This document shows, piece after piece, positions 1-9,920 of a DNA stretch of 64,000 nucleotides; positions within the stretch are counted from its first letter, which is position 1, and every line of letters starts with the position of its first letter. Source of the DNA: Ceratodon purpureus. Its lineage: Eukaryota; Streptophyta; Bryopsida; Pseudoditrichales; Ditrichaceae. The DNA is taken from contig CM026425.1 in the NCBI GenBank assembly GCA_014871385.1, positions 16,200,637 to 16,264,636 on the forward strand, read 5' to 3'. Under the pieces are notes generated by a model. It was given only the letters and a program-made list of their open reading frames with translations. It searched no databases and was not told the DNA's origin. Made by a program: the position numbers and the translations under genes.

Positions 1-1250
1 CAATTCCCTGGAACGATCTGTTATTTCCTCCTCAGCCAACCATGAGTGTGGAGATCAAACAAACCCTCTTGATGATGAAATCAATTTGTCAACCACGCTG
101 CGTTGTCATGTGTGTCAGAAACATAACCCGCGCGCATCTATAGAAAACCGCACGCGATGACGCCAGGGTGAAAACTGTAAACCACACAGTGATCATCAGT
201 TCACAGTTTTTACTTCAAAAAGCAAAACCCACAGAGTCCTCCTAAATGCTATAATTATATCCAAACCCTAATTTCCTCCGCATTTCTCACAATCGCAAGT
301 AAAAGAGAGTCACAAAACTTACAATTCTGCACTAACCCCCTCTCCATACAATCTCTCCATCACGCCTAACCGTCCCCCAAACGTCAACGCTCTGCTCCCA
401 AAACACTTCAAAACCTCTCATTCCTGCCACCCTAATTCCGCATCACGGTCTCACAACACCCACCTCCCGCTGCTCCATTCAACCTCCTCACCACAATCAT
501 TCTTCTCCGTAATCCATTCTTCTCCACAATTCATCACCCCACACAATAACAAACAATGAACAACATCCATCTGCAAAAGTGAGAGATCACTCATACCCCA
601 GAATGACGCTGAAAGCTTATCCTCCACAACTTCAAAACAAACTCGCGCCGATCGAGAGCTGATCCGCCTTCTGCAATTGGATCCACCACCCGCGTCGCTG
701 CACCAACATCACACCACAGACCCTGTAACCTACCTCATTCCAAATCTGATACGTTCAATCCACCCCATGGCTCCAGCGCACTAATGACACCAACAACTAA
801 CCCACAAACACAAAACTCATCATAACACATCACAACTCATCACAAATCACAAATCACCACAACTCATTATATCAAACCCAAATGAAGCAATGGAAAATCA
901 AGTTCATGGAACCCAAATCACGCTCTCTACCTCGGAATTCCTCACATCAAAAACCCTAGAGACATTTCCATGCACTTAGGGTTTGTCAAACGAACTGGCA
1001 TTGTGGGGCTAACTTGTTACTGCGGTCAAGCACCCAGCTGCCCATCACGGTCACTACTTCACTCACACCAACATACCTCCTACCATGTAACGCTACCACT
1101 CGTATGATACAGTTAGACAATGCTAAACTGAAATTATTCGATATTGAGATCTACTTGATCTACTTGATCAGGAGAGAGATTACTCACATGACTGCTGCTC
1201 CAAGCGTCCAAGTGAGTGTTAGTGATCGATTGATCACTAAGCATCGATTG
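1..1250. other. Non-coding stretch with possible + strand promoter
   Basis: No convincing coding sequence. A TATA-like stretch at about 249-258 is followed by a telo-box (AAACCCTAA, 263-271) and by a long pyrimidine-rich tract (about 300-560) like a plant 5' leader. Two tiny ORFs follow (ATG at 556 and 603). Two more telo-like motifs sit near 951 and 977. A TGACGCCA motif near 157 resembles a bZIP site. Whether this promoter drives the snoRNA cluster downstream or an untranslated leader cannot be told from sequence. Confidence 0.3.
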
Positions 1251-1251
1251 A

Positions 1252-1353
1252 CATCGTCGAAGTGATAACTAAGTTAGTAATGCAAGAGGGACGTGGATCG
1301 AGTCAGTTAGTGGGTTAGAGCGAAAACTAACTGTGCCCTGATCTGAGACGTTG
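1252..1353 (+). ncRNA. Candidate box C/D snoRNA (weak)
   Basis: A C-like box GTGATAA (1262-1268, one mismatch to RTGATGA) and a D box CTGA (1343-1346) are flanked by CATCGTC (1252-1258) and GACGTTG (1347-1353), which pair with one mismatch. The stem is offset from the C box by three bases, which is unusual. I recognise no rRNA match in the guide region upstream of the D box. It is supported mainly by lying just upstream of a certain snoRNA cluster on the same strand. Confidence 0.3.
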
Positions 1354-1726
1354 TGAGATCCGTGACCTTGGAATGGGCCTGTTGAATGGCTTCTCTACAT
1401 TATTGCAACTTCGGTATTCTGCGCTCCGTCTGTCCTCGTCTTCAGTATTATTACCGTGGTCATGTTCTCTTCATTACGATCACTGACAAGGAATTTATTA
1501 CCATGCATTGCACCGTTCGAGGGTCGAAAAAGTAAAAGTCCGATCTGGGACACATCTGTGGTTAGGTTAACCTGCGACGGCCGAGAGGCGCGTGGGTTTT
1601 GAAATAAAAGCCGTCTTCGTCCCCGTAGAAAACATCCTTTTGTTTTGTGGACAGTAGGGTTTAAAGTGTCTCTTAGGTTTCAGGGTTTGGGTGCTGGTTT
1701 GTGGGTTGGTTTTTGTGGTCCGTTAC
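1354..1726 (+). other. Spacer with telo-box-like motifs ahead of U14
   Basis: No C/D pair and no ORF of note. The reverse form of the telo-box (AGGGTTT) occurs twice between about 1656 and 1690, just upstream of the first U14 copy. Telo-boxes are common in promoters of plant ribosome-biogenesis genes and snoRNA clusters, so this could be the cluster promoter. The stretch ends in TTACAG, which could also be a splice acceptor. Confidence 0.3.
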
Positions 1727-1848
1727 AGTTGATGATGATAAATTCTTAGGCTTGTTTCTCAAACATTCGCAGTGGCCGCCTAAAGCTTTCGCCCTGCCGG
1801 GCTTGAGAGCTGATGCAGCTTCCAAACCTTCCTTGGATATCTGAGACT
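1727..1848 (+). ncRNA. U14: U14 box C/D snoRNA, copy 1
   Basis: The sequence carries every U14 hallmark. C box ATGATGA is at 1732-1738 and D box CTGA at 1841-1844. Domain A, AACATTCGCAGT (1762-1773), is complementary to the conserved 5' segment of 18S rRNA containing ACTGCGAATG. Domain B, CCTTCCTTGGAT (1827-1838), is complementary to the 18S segment ATCCAAGGAAGG and sits correctly to direct 2'-O-methylation of its first C, equivalent to yeast Cm414. AGTT (1727-1730) and GACT (1845-1848) form a short terminal stem. U14 works in the nucleolus and is required for 18S rRNA processing as well as methylation. A near-identical copy lies exactly 460 bp downstream. Precise ends are inferred. Confidence 0.94.
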
Positions 1849-2006
1849 ATTCTAGTGGGTTTGTCTAAGCGATGGCATGATTGGATGTGAGGATACTTTC
1901 CCCAAATGATCGACGCTGATTCTACCTGTGCTAACTCGCTCGAAAGAGCCAAGCCAGAAAAACTGATCCTTCATGCTATTAGTGTTGATTTTTCTGAGTG
2001 GTGGTC

Positions 2007-2118
2007 GTGTTCGTGGTGATGACAAGTAAATTACGTCAAGCTCAACAGACTTGATACGGGGACAGAAACATAGTTTCGCATCCCATATGATAGTTAACCC
2101 GCTGATCTGAGCGAACAC
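2007..2118 (+). ncRNA. Box C/D snoRNA with 25S rRNA complementarity
   Basis: GTGTTCG (2007-2013) and CGAACAC (2112-2118) form a perfect 7-bp terminal stem. They enclose a perfect C box GTGATGA (2016-2022) and a D box CTGA (2107-2110). An internal segment GTCAAGCTCAACAG (2035-2048) is the exact complement of CTGTTGAGCTTGAC, a segment of large-subunit rRNA I recall as universally conserved. The following CAGA/CTTGA could act as D' box. In yeast, snR190 guides methylation in this part of 25S and is co-transcribed with U14; here the RNA lies between two U14 copies. Naming it a snR190 homologue is inference. I recognise no target for the second guide region upstream of the D box. Confidence 0.78.
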
Positions 2119-2180
2119 ACTCTGTACATCAATCTTCTGGTTATGTTACCGGGTGCCGTCTAGGGTTAGGTCATGGTATT

Positions 2181-2315
2181 GCCAGAAGTCGGAGATGATA
2201 AAACTCTAGGCTTGTTTCTCAAACATTCGCAGTGGCCGCCTAAAGCTTTCGCCCTGCCGGGCTTGAGAGCTAATGCAGCTTCCAAACCTTCCTTGGATAT
2301 CTGAGACTCTCTGGC
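2181..2315 (+). ncRNA. U14: U14 box C/D snoRNA, copy 2
   Basis: Second copy of U14, about 97% identical to the first over 115 bp. Domain A is at 2222-2233, domain B at 2287-2298 and D box CTGA at 2301-2304. The C box is GAGATGA (2192-2198), with one departure from consensus. The terminal stem is much better than in copy 1: GCCAGAAGTC (2181-2190) pairs with GACTCTCTGGC (2305-2315) with a single bulge. Both 18S-pairing domains are unchanged, so the copy looks functional. Tandem U14 genes in polycistronic clusters are known in plants. Confidence 0.93.
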
Positions 2316-2455
2316 ATATCGTCAAATTATGTGAAGGCTATGATTAGAAAACTATCCGCGCTTCTGAGGGGCGACCCACTGAAGTATACAGATAACATGG
2401 TTGAATTTCTTTAGATGAGCCTTCTGGTATGTATGTTGCTTCCTGAATACCACAT
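2316..2455 (+). other. Spacer between snoRNAs
   Basis: Contains a C-like ATGATTA near 2340 and several CTGA tetramers, but no flanking stem joins any pair, so I do not call a snoRNA here. Confidence 0.3.
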
Positions 2456-2558
2456 AAACTGCAATGATGATTCGATAATCCCAGCTCGCTTTTAGCTTTC
2501 GAAAGAAAGCGTTGAAGAGAAATCATCGTTTCCAACACTAAATAATCCTGAGCAGTTT
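2456..2558 (+). ncRNA. Box C/D snoRNA, target unknown
   Basis: AAACTGC (2456-2462) and GCAGTTT (2552-2558) form a perfect 7-bp terminal stem enclosing a consensus C box ATGATGA (2464-2470) and D box CTGA (2548-2551). The spacing of about 100 nt and its position just after U14 copy 2 on the same strand fit a polycistronic cluster. The middle contains an internal hairpin, CGCTTT pairing with AAAGCG near 2488-2511. The guide region upstream of the D box (about 2530-2546) matches no rRNA segment I can recall, so it may be an orphan or target another RNA. Confidence 0.68.
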
Positions 2559-4025
2559 CTCCTTCTGGTGCTTGTATGTGTCTGTGTTAGGCAATCTGAC
2601 TAGAGTCACTCGTGTGCTTGAAACCCGTAGCACATATGAGCGCTGAAAGTTGCCGAGATTGAGGATCATAGGCAGCTGTTCTACCTGACCCTGAAGAATC
2701 TACCTGGGCAGGAGGAAGCTTCTATGAAAATTTATCATGTCTTCAATGAAGATTCAATGTATGCCTGCGTTACGAGATTTAACCACTTTGTGCGACATCA
2801 TTCGTATCTTTGGACCTCATCAGATAGCTGATGTTACACACATGGTTAAGAAGGAGCCGCTTCAGCTGCAAGTTAACTCTAGCTTCAAAACTTTGACTCT
2901 GCCCATTCTAATTGAATCCCCTAAATATTATGAAGTTCTGTATCCTTCATCACAATCTAATAGAAGCCTTACAGAACCATCCGCTACCAACGCATGGTGT
3001 ATACCAAATCACAATTGCGCATTTTAAGTATCCTAGTAATCACTGAACCTAATTGATGTTATTCCACATCGTCTATAGTACGATTACATGTTATCCAATA
3101 GATTGTCCACAGTCGTTTCAGGGAAGGAATCCTGGCTCATCTCAAGCTCAGAAGCCTGGATTGTGAGCTTTTGCCTTTGCTGTTGAGTGAAAGTAGCAAA
3201 TGTTTCAGCTCTCTGAGCCAATATGTTGACAATGTATACAGCCCTTAGTGGAGTAAGCAGATTTTCATTCTCATTTAAAGAAAGTGTAACAATAGTCTTC
3301 TCTCTTCTTGCAATGCAATTCCACCAATTGATTGAAGAAAAAAATCAAGGCTTCAACTGGCGAAGAATTTAAGCAGTTCGAATGCTTGATATTGAAGTTC
3401 TTGAATTCTTGGCAATCGCATTTTCGTTTCATTTTTCAACCAATTAAACGGACAGAAAATCTAGATGTTGCCAGAATGTGCATGTTGTATATTGTAGCTT
3501 CAGTATTGAAGTTTGAATAAGATCTAGAAGGATTGTTTGACTAAGTTTGTATGGTAATAAGCTAAAAATGATACTTAAGTATTAATCCTATTTTAGGACC
3601 CAAAATCCAATATGGCCAATTTTAGTATAAGGAAATAAATTGAAAAGAAGATACCTTTTCACATTTCCCACTGGATTGTAAAGTAGATTATTAAAAAGAC
3701 ATGTTTTTTTTTATAAAAAAAAATTAAAATAGGAAAATTGTCTTTATGAAATAAATCAAGGGAATGTCATAGAAAGAAATTATTTTTATAATCCCAATGA
3801 AAAATGTCAACACACTTTTATTTAGTGTAAATATTACATTATTCGAGAAGATCATTTTTTATGAATTATTACAACTAGGAGCCTACATCATGAAACTTAG
3901 AACTAGGGCAAAGAGTATAGCTGTTATACAATTTTCAATCATGTAGTCACATATATAGGATCAATACATTCCGAAATTCAGAGACAAGGGTAGCTGTCTT
4001 GTTTTTGTACAAAAACCAAATTGTA
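2559..4025. other. No recognisable gene
   Basis: A 96-codon ATG-initiated ORF (2737-3027, +) has no recognisable domain and lies where the snoRNA precursor would run on; I do not call it. From about 3540 the sequence turns AT-rich and I see nothing in it. Confidence 0.3.
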
Positions 4026-4858
4026 TACACTGTTGTAGCGTAATGGAAGAGTTTTATATAGAATCAGTATGGGATCAATGATTGTGTTATTTTCGCATGG
4101 AAACTATATCTCAGCATGGTAACATTATTCTTTCATTATGATAACATTTTTGATTCACATAAGACAATTACATATGTAAAGTACAATATCAATGTACAGC
4201 AAAAAAAATTGCTGGCCTCCAAAGGACACCCCATTAATACTCACTCTACAGCAGATATCCATCAGCTGGATGCACCTGCTCTGGATTCGAACCCTGAGCC
4301 CATCTTTCATAGTATGGTTCATGCCTTTACTTTAAGAAAGAGAGGGTTCAGGGTTCGAATCCCGAGCTTGCGCATCCAGCTGATGGATATATACTGTAGG
4401 GTGAGTATTAATAGGGGGCCTTTGAAGGGGTGAGTATTAATGGGGGGGCCTTTGAAGGTCTGTAGGGTGAGTATTAATGGGGGGGCTTTGAAGGTCAGCA
4501 AAAGTTTTTGCTGTACATTAATATCGTACTTTACATACGTAATTGTCTTGTGTGAATCAATAATGTTATCACACTGAAAGATAATGTTAGCATGATATCG
4601 TACTTCACATATATAATTGTATCATGTGAATCAATAATGTTACTATATTGAAAGATAATGTGACCATACTAAAAGATAATGTTACCATACTAAAAGGACG
4701 ACATGGTTTCCATATGGAAATAATACAATTACTAATCCCATATTGATTCTATATAAAACTCACACATTACGCTACACCATGTTGAAAGGACGGCATGATT
4801 TCCACATGGAAATAATACAATTCTATACAAAACTCATACGTTACGCTACAGCAATGTA
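4026..4858. mobile_element. Foldback DNA transposon with long nested inverted repeats
   Basis: The ends are inverted repeats: TACACTGTTGTAGCGTAA (4026-4043) against TTACGCTACAGCAATGTA (4841-4858), both flanked by TGTA. Inside, some 80 bp of the left arm match inverted copies on the right, where this block occurs twice in tandem (about 4690-4785 and 4786-4858). The core is a second inverted repeat with arms of about 53 bp (about 4255-4307 and 4337-4390). These arms contain GGTTCGAATCC-type sequence like a tRNA B box. Between the core and the right arm a GGTGAGTATTAAT unit occurs three times (about 4398-4497). There is no transposase, so it is non-autonomous. The superfamily cannot be assigned from these ends. 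Confidence 0.75.
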
Positions 4859-5592
4859 TGTAGAATGGATTTCGTTCATAAACAAGAGAGCTAGCCCAGT
4901 GTCTGAGGTTCCCAGATGTAATCCTTCATTTACTTAGACGGAGGTCATAAAAATTATGAATCTTCTTGTATCATGAATATGTTCTCAACAGAATGAGAAC
5001 ATGTAAAAGATTAATTAATTGACATATTCTATGGATGTTAAGAATTTTCTAAATTCATCATTCCAAAAAGGTTTTGATGACTTTCACTTTAGTATTTGCA
5101 TTTGCTGAAAATCCTTTATATGAATCCGTCTAAATAAATGAGAATATGACAAACTGGTTTACATTCTATTCACTTGTTTTTAAGAGAAGACAAGGGAATA
5201 GAGTGTATTCAATTCATGTAAATTTGAAAATACATTCTATTTAATTCATGAAATTGATCAATGATATATTTTTTTGACAAATTTAACTTTATGATTGTAT
5301 TAGATATAAACTAAAAATATTAAAATCATTAAAATATGGTGAAATTGTCCTTCAAAGTTTATAATAAACTACAATGTTTTTACATCGCTTTACAATAACA
5401 AATCAATATCAATGAAGGTAATGGATTTACAAGTAGTAAATGTTTTGTTGACGTTCAACTTTTTTATTATATATGTATTTTGAAATATAATAACGTATCT
5501 AAAATAAAAAATAAAAAAATTATAACAAATTATAAAAGAATTTTATATTCGATTTAAAATCAAAGTACAAAAAAAAGCTGAGAGGTCCAATG
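4859..5592. other. AT-rich intergenic sequence
   Basis: No ORF, repeat or RNA structure recognised. This is the distal promoter region of the P2 gene. Confidence 0.4.
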
Positions 5593-5612
5593 TTTATAAA
5601 AAATCTTGGGCC
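5593..5612 (+). promoter_or_regulatory. Putative P2 core promoter (TATA and site II)
   Basis: TTTATAAAA (about 5593-5601) is followed by TGGGCC (5607-5612), which matches the site II element TGGGCY typical of plant ribosomal protein genes. A site II downstream of a TATA box is unusual, so the real start may be further down, in the pyrimidine-rich tract at about 5745-5775. Confidence 0.4.
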
Positions 5613-5732
5613 TTCTTCACCTGCCATGTTGGAATGGGGACGGAGGTGGCATTCTAGGTCAGAAACGACAGCCGTGGGATGGCGGGAGCGAGGATCGGGG
5701 CCGTCGATCGCGTCCAGAGCAGCTACATCACC

Positions 5733-5846
5733 ATGGCAGTGTCTCTCCGTCGCCCTCTTTCGCTCTCTCGCGGTGTTGTTCTGCACGCCATTGCAGCGAT
5801 TTGTGCACCTCGCACCCGCACCCGCACCCCCGGCGTCTCAAAATGA
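5733..5846 (+). other. Upstream ORF overlapping the P2 start codon
   Basis: An ATG in excellent context (CACCATGGC, ATG at 5733) opens a 37-codon ORF, rich in Arg, Thr and Pro at its end. It ends in TGA at 5844-5846, overlapping the P2 start as ATGA. If the transcript begins upstream of 5733, P2 translation would depend on leaky scanning or on reinitiation at the overlap. If it begins in the pyrimidine tract near 5750-5770, the uORF is not in the mRNA. Confidence 0.45.
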
Positions 5847-6682
5847 AGGTGGTCGCTGCATACTTGCTGGCCCTGCTGGGAGGAAACGCCTCTCCGTCCG
5901 CCAAGGACATCGAGTCCATCCTCGGCTCAGGTCGGAACTCGAAACCCTAACTCCGCATTTGATAACAGTCGTCTTTAGGATTTTCTAGTCCTCGAGGTTT
6001 TCGTGCAATCCGGAAGCTGAATCTTTTTATTGAACTTGTGGAATGGCTAGGACTTTGTTTAATGCAGTGTCGTGTTCCTGCTGTCTGGATTTTAATTTTT
6101 AGGGTTAGGGTTTTGGTTTCTGTTTTTGGTGTTGGAGTTGTTCTTTTGATTGATGTTGAATTTTGATTATACTGAATGGATGTGTGGCATGTATGCAGTT
6201 GGCGCTGAGGCTGATGCCGACAGAGTAAGTCTTCTGTTGAAGGAATTGGAAGGCAAGGATATTTTGGAAGTGATTGCTGCCGGAAAGGAGAAGTTTGCGT
6301 CCGTGCCCTCAGGTGGTGGTGGTGGTGTCGTAGTGGCTTCTGGAGGAGGTGGTGCAGCCCCAGCTGCTGCTGCTGAAGAGAAGAAGGAGGAGGCCAAGGA
6401 AGAGCCTAAGGAAGAGTCTGATGACGTGAGTTTTTCAGATATTTGTTTTCATTGAATTATAAAGCAAGTTGCAGTAGGGTATGGATGGCATTTGATTTGT
6501 GTCAGTCGCTGTGTTGTGTCATGAGCTTGGGTCAAGGAGGCCATTCTTGAGAAAATTTGAATTGCGCCTGGGGGAATCAGTTTAATTCTGATGTGTGTAT
6601 TTCTGAGACTTCAGTATCGTCGTCCTAACCTTACCGCGCTTTGTTTCTCTTGCAGGACATGGGCTTCAGCTTGTTTGACTAA
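5843..6682 (+). CDS. RPP2: 60S acidic ribosomal protein P2
   Basis: Three exons, 5843-5930, 6199-6425 and 6656-6682, with GT-AG introns in phase 1 and phase 0, give a 113-aa protein, the usual length for P2. The N-terminal dimerisation domain starts [16 protein letters not shown] glycine- and alanine-rich hinge (about residues 64-90) leads to an acidic tail ending [10 protein letters not shown], the P-stalk motif that binds translation factors. P2 pairs with P1 on P0 to form the lateral stalk of the large ribosomal subunit and activates elongation-factor GTPases in the cytoplasm. Intron 1 carries a telo-box AAACCCTAA (5942-5950), a common element of plant ribosomal protein genes. Reading through intron 1 would give a spurious start near 6150, so exon 1 was chosen from the conserved N-terminus. 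Confidence 0.96.
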
Positions 6683-8333
6683 GCTCGTTCGGCTTGAGGT
6701 GCTGTTAGCTACGTTTCTTTCTGAACGAAATTATGTAGTTATGCGCACTTGCGTTGTGATTACTCCCTGTGTTTGCAATTATGGGGATTACAAATTAAGG
6801 GATTTTTTCCATTCGTGATCATGACTCTTTTCCTATCTGCAGTTTCTCGACCACGTCTATTTCTTTGGTCCTTTGGACTTGATCATATCTGAACACTCTT
6901 TCTTACACGACATTCTCTGAATCAGTTCTTTCTCATGTCATATCAAATGTTTTATTTTCTTGTGCCCATCGCATTCGTCATGTAACGATGATGGAAGTTC
7001 AAGTGGTAACATAGAGCTAAACGTCGCCATTCCTATCCTTTTAAGAAATTTTCTAAAATTCATGACTACCTCTAGTCGAAGTCAATAATGATTGAATGTT
7101 CAATTACTCAAGAGTTAGGGAAGGTACAGTTACACAAACGCCAGGAAATAGCGTGTGTATAAGAATGCTCCTCTTAACCATTTTTTGTCTGCATTTAATA
7201 AAGATTCTTCTTTAGTTAAGTTATTACATGTTAGCCTAAAATCTAGAGTTATCTCTTGTGATTTACTATACACATGAAGACCCGTTCCTTGGTGGAGAAT
7301 GTAGGCCCGTAGGGTACTCATGCACCACGTTTTAAACAGTGAAATCTGACTTCTCCAGACTCGCACAGATCCCAAGTGTTTTCCTAATGATCTAGCCTGT
7401 GAGACTACTGTCTACTGTAGCATTATGGGCGCTACCTGCCCACACTCTTTTGCTTGCAACAACCGGACCAGGTATATGGTAGCAGCACCGTACAAAATTG
7501 GAACCTTTCTGCCGATTAACCAGAAGGGAAGCTTTAACAAGTGTCAATGTGGACGAAGTCATAAGATGGAAATCATATAACTTGGAACTCTTCTGTTCAT
7601 AGGTAGGTGCTCCTTGTGCTGGCTAGTCCAACTTGCAGCAGCATATCCCATCGTCGGTAAATAGTGGCCACCAAAAATCCTGATAAATTGGAATCTGTGA
7701 ATCACTTCCGTATTCATGTGGTTCACTACCAGCTCCTCGCCGTGTTTATCAGCACTGGTTTCGTCATTTCCAAGCTGAGTCTGTTGTCGAAGTTAGATTA
7801 TCTGTATATCAGGCTTACATCATCTGCTCTTGGTAATCACTTTGTATGGTCTTCCGCCATCAGTGATTGAGAAATTTCGATGTCACACGAGCCTTGAGGT
7901 TAGTAAGTTCTGGTCCTTTTGCATGCCATTGTGGTTTGTTCTTTTCCAGTTTGTGTCCACAAGACTCTTAATTCCGGCCACCCTTAGAAAGAGACCGAAT
8001 TTCTTATTCCTAGATCAGGTAAGATTACCTGACTATTTAGATTGAGGTGTATGTCAGTTACATTAATCTAACTTGCTAACCATTACAGCTTCGTGTCCTT
8101 CACACCTCAGAGAGACCCATGTTATTGTTGGTATATCTCTGTCTTCTGGTTGCTGATCGCCTATTGTATTTGCCAAACTCCTTCCCATGCAGATTTCAAG
8201 TTTGAGCCTGGAAGCTGTGATTCCGGTACCTGCAACAAGTTCAAATCTACCACATCAACCGTATACTCTGCAGCGTTTTGTAAGCAGTTAACATGGCATG
8301 GTCATCTCCAGATTCGCCGCCACAGGCACCTGA
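6683..8333. other. 3' region of P2 and intergenic sequence
   Basis: The P2 3' UTR should occupy the first 200-300 bp. Beyond that I see only short non-ATG ORFs without domains and no repeat structure. Confidence 0.3.
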
Positions 8334-8583
8334 ACCTCACACGTGCAGAACCTTTCCTTGTGAAATTTGTGGCAAAGGCAAAAATGAAGCTCATTTTCTT
8401 GTTCTGTTTGTCATCGTTGCCGCACAAGTGCAGCTCAATTCCTTGTCCAGTTTGCCATCATCACCGCATAAATGCAGATCATTCCCTTGTCCAATATGCA
8501 ATCGGTCGCGCCAGACAAATACCATCGTCACGGCAGATGTGAAAAAGCTTTCTCTGTCTTACTGAGCGGAGAAGCTTTTTCAC
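8334..8583 (+). repeat. Three degenerate Cys-rich repeats and a hairpin
   Basis: A unit of about 40 bp occurs at about 8334, 8420 and 8465, diverged and unevenly spaced (86 and 45 bp). Translated, each gives a motif of the form H-x-C-x3-PC-x2-C, but the units lie in two frames and no ATG-initiated ORF spans them. Just downstream GTGAAAAAGCTT (8539-8550) and AAGCTTTTTCAC (8572-8583) form a perfect 12-bp inverted repeat. It may be a decayed coding repeat or a non-coding tandem repeat. Confidence 0.35.
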
Positions 8584-9920
8584 CTGGAAATTTATCACTT
8601 AGTCTTCTGAACATATGATAAATAGAGGCTAAGTAGAGGCTAGTTTCTATAGTGAGTACTGAAATTGGTTGAGAGGGTAATCATAGGAGCGGTCATAAAA
8701 AGATTGATAGTCTTTTTCTATTCTGAGCACATATTGGAGATAGCGAATTGGCATAGGCGTCAATAGTGAGATAAACTACATATGAGTTTATAGAACCTCT
8801 ATTTCTAACAATATTTCTCCCTATGTGGACAATTTATCAAGCCAATGCATACGATTGAGTTTATACCTTGTGTGTAGTTTTATTCCAACATTGATCTATA
8901 TGTAGTGGACAAGATTTCCAGTGTCAAGATTTACAATAGCCTCCTAACTATGCAAAACCATGGTTGATCATTCAGAGGGAGATATGCTTACAGATAACAG
9001 ATTTGTTGTGGAGTGATAAACTCAAAAAGAGTTTTGCTGTGATTCAACACACTAAACCCAGAACTCGGTCTTTCCTGGGGCTCATACAAATACAACAGCA
9101 GTTTGAGAGTAGACACAAAGACATTCTTCAACCCTTGGCAACCACTGTCCGCGCCATCGACAATAAGGAGAACAATCAAATGCATAAGTAGCAGGACCAT
9201 CGATGATCCAGCACTCGGATAGATCCTGCCTCTTCCAGAATTGTTGTTAAGTACCCGCACGATTGTTAAATTGTTGTAGTTGAAAGCATACGTTGGATTG
9301 TTACTGTAGTTGTCAACTTCCGAACAATTGTATTGATGTTGTGGTTTGTACATAGTGGATTCCCCGCCTGCAAAGAGGAAGACATGTCTTTGGAAAGTGG
9401 ACATTGGAGGTTGTGTCAAGGTAAAAATTCGTCTCGTGAAGAAAAGGAGTAAATTGATCTGAGTCGGTTAAGTCCTAGTCCTCATGAGTCATGAGAACCT
9501 TATGTTAGTCACGGATAAGAAAACATGATGGGCGATGAGACTAGGAATGCAATTCAGTCGTGTACTTATCAAAGTGCAATAAACCATTTAAAGAAATACA
9601 GTAGTTCATTACAAGAGACTCGGCTAAGGCAAAAGAGCTCTAAAGGAGTTCCATACTACGCAGTCATATCCACACCAACTATCCCAATCGCTTTGAATGT
9701 ACTATCTACTTCACTTAAAAAACCTTGTTGATGGTGACAAAATTGTTGTCATTGGTGAACGTAATTTACAACTCGAGGGCAATGATTAGTTCAATCACAT
9801 TGCTGCCCAAAGAATGAAGAATGTGATTAAGCACAACTAAATCCTTCTAATATCCCTGCCAGAACTACAGTCCTACCCCGTGGTTACAAGAATCTAAGAG
9901 ATTTACAATCCTGAATCAAC
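8584..9920. other. Intergenic, 3' side of the COBRA-like gene
   Basis: A reading frame on the minus strand (8988 to about 9404 from its first ATG) contains a hydrophobic segment but no recognisable domain, and it lies downstream of the COBRA-like stop codon. It is as likely to be 3' UTR or chance. Nothing else seen. Confidence 0.25.

Noticed and set aside
5590-5988. 132-codon plus-strand frame across the P2 leader and exon 1
   Set aside because: It runs through the real P2 exon in the wrong frame and through the intron donor; composition-driven.
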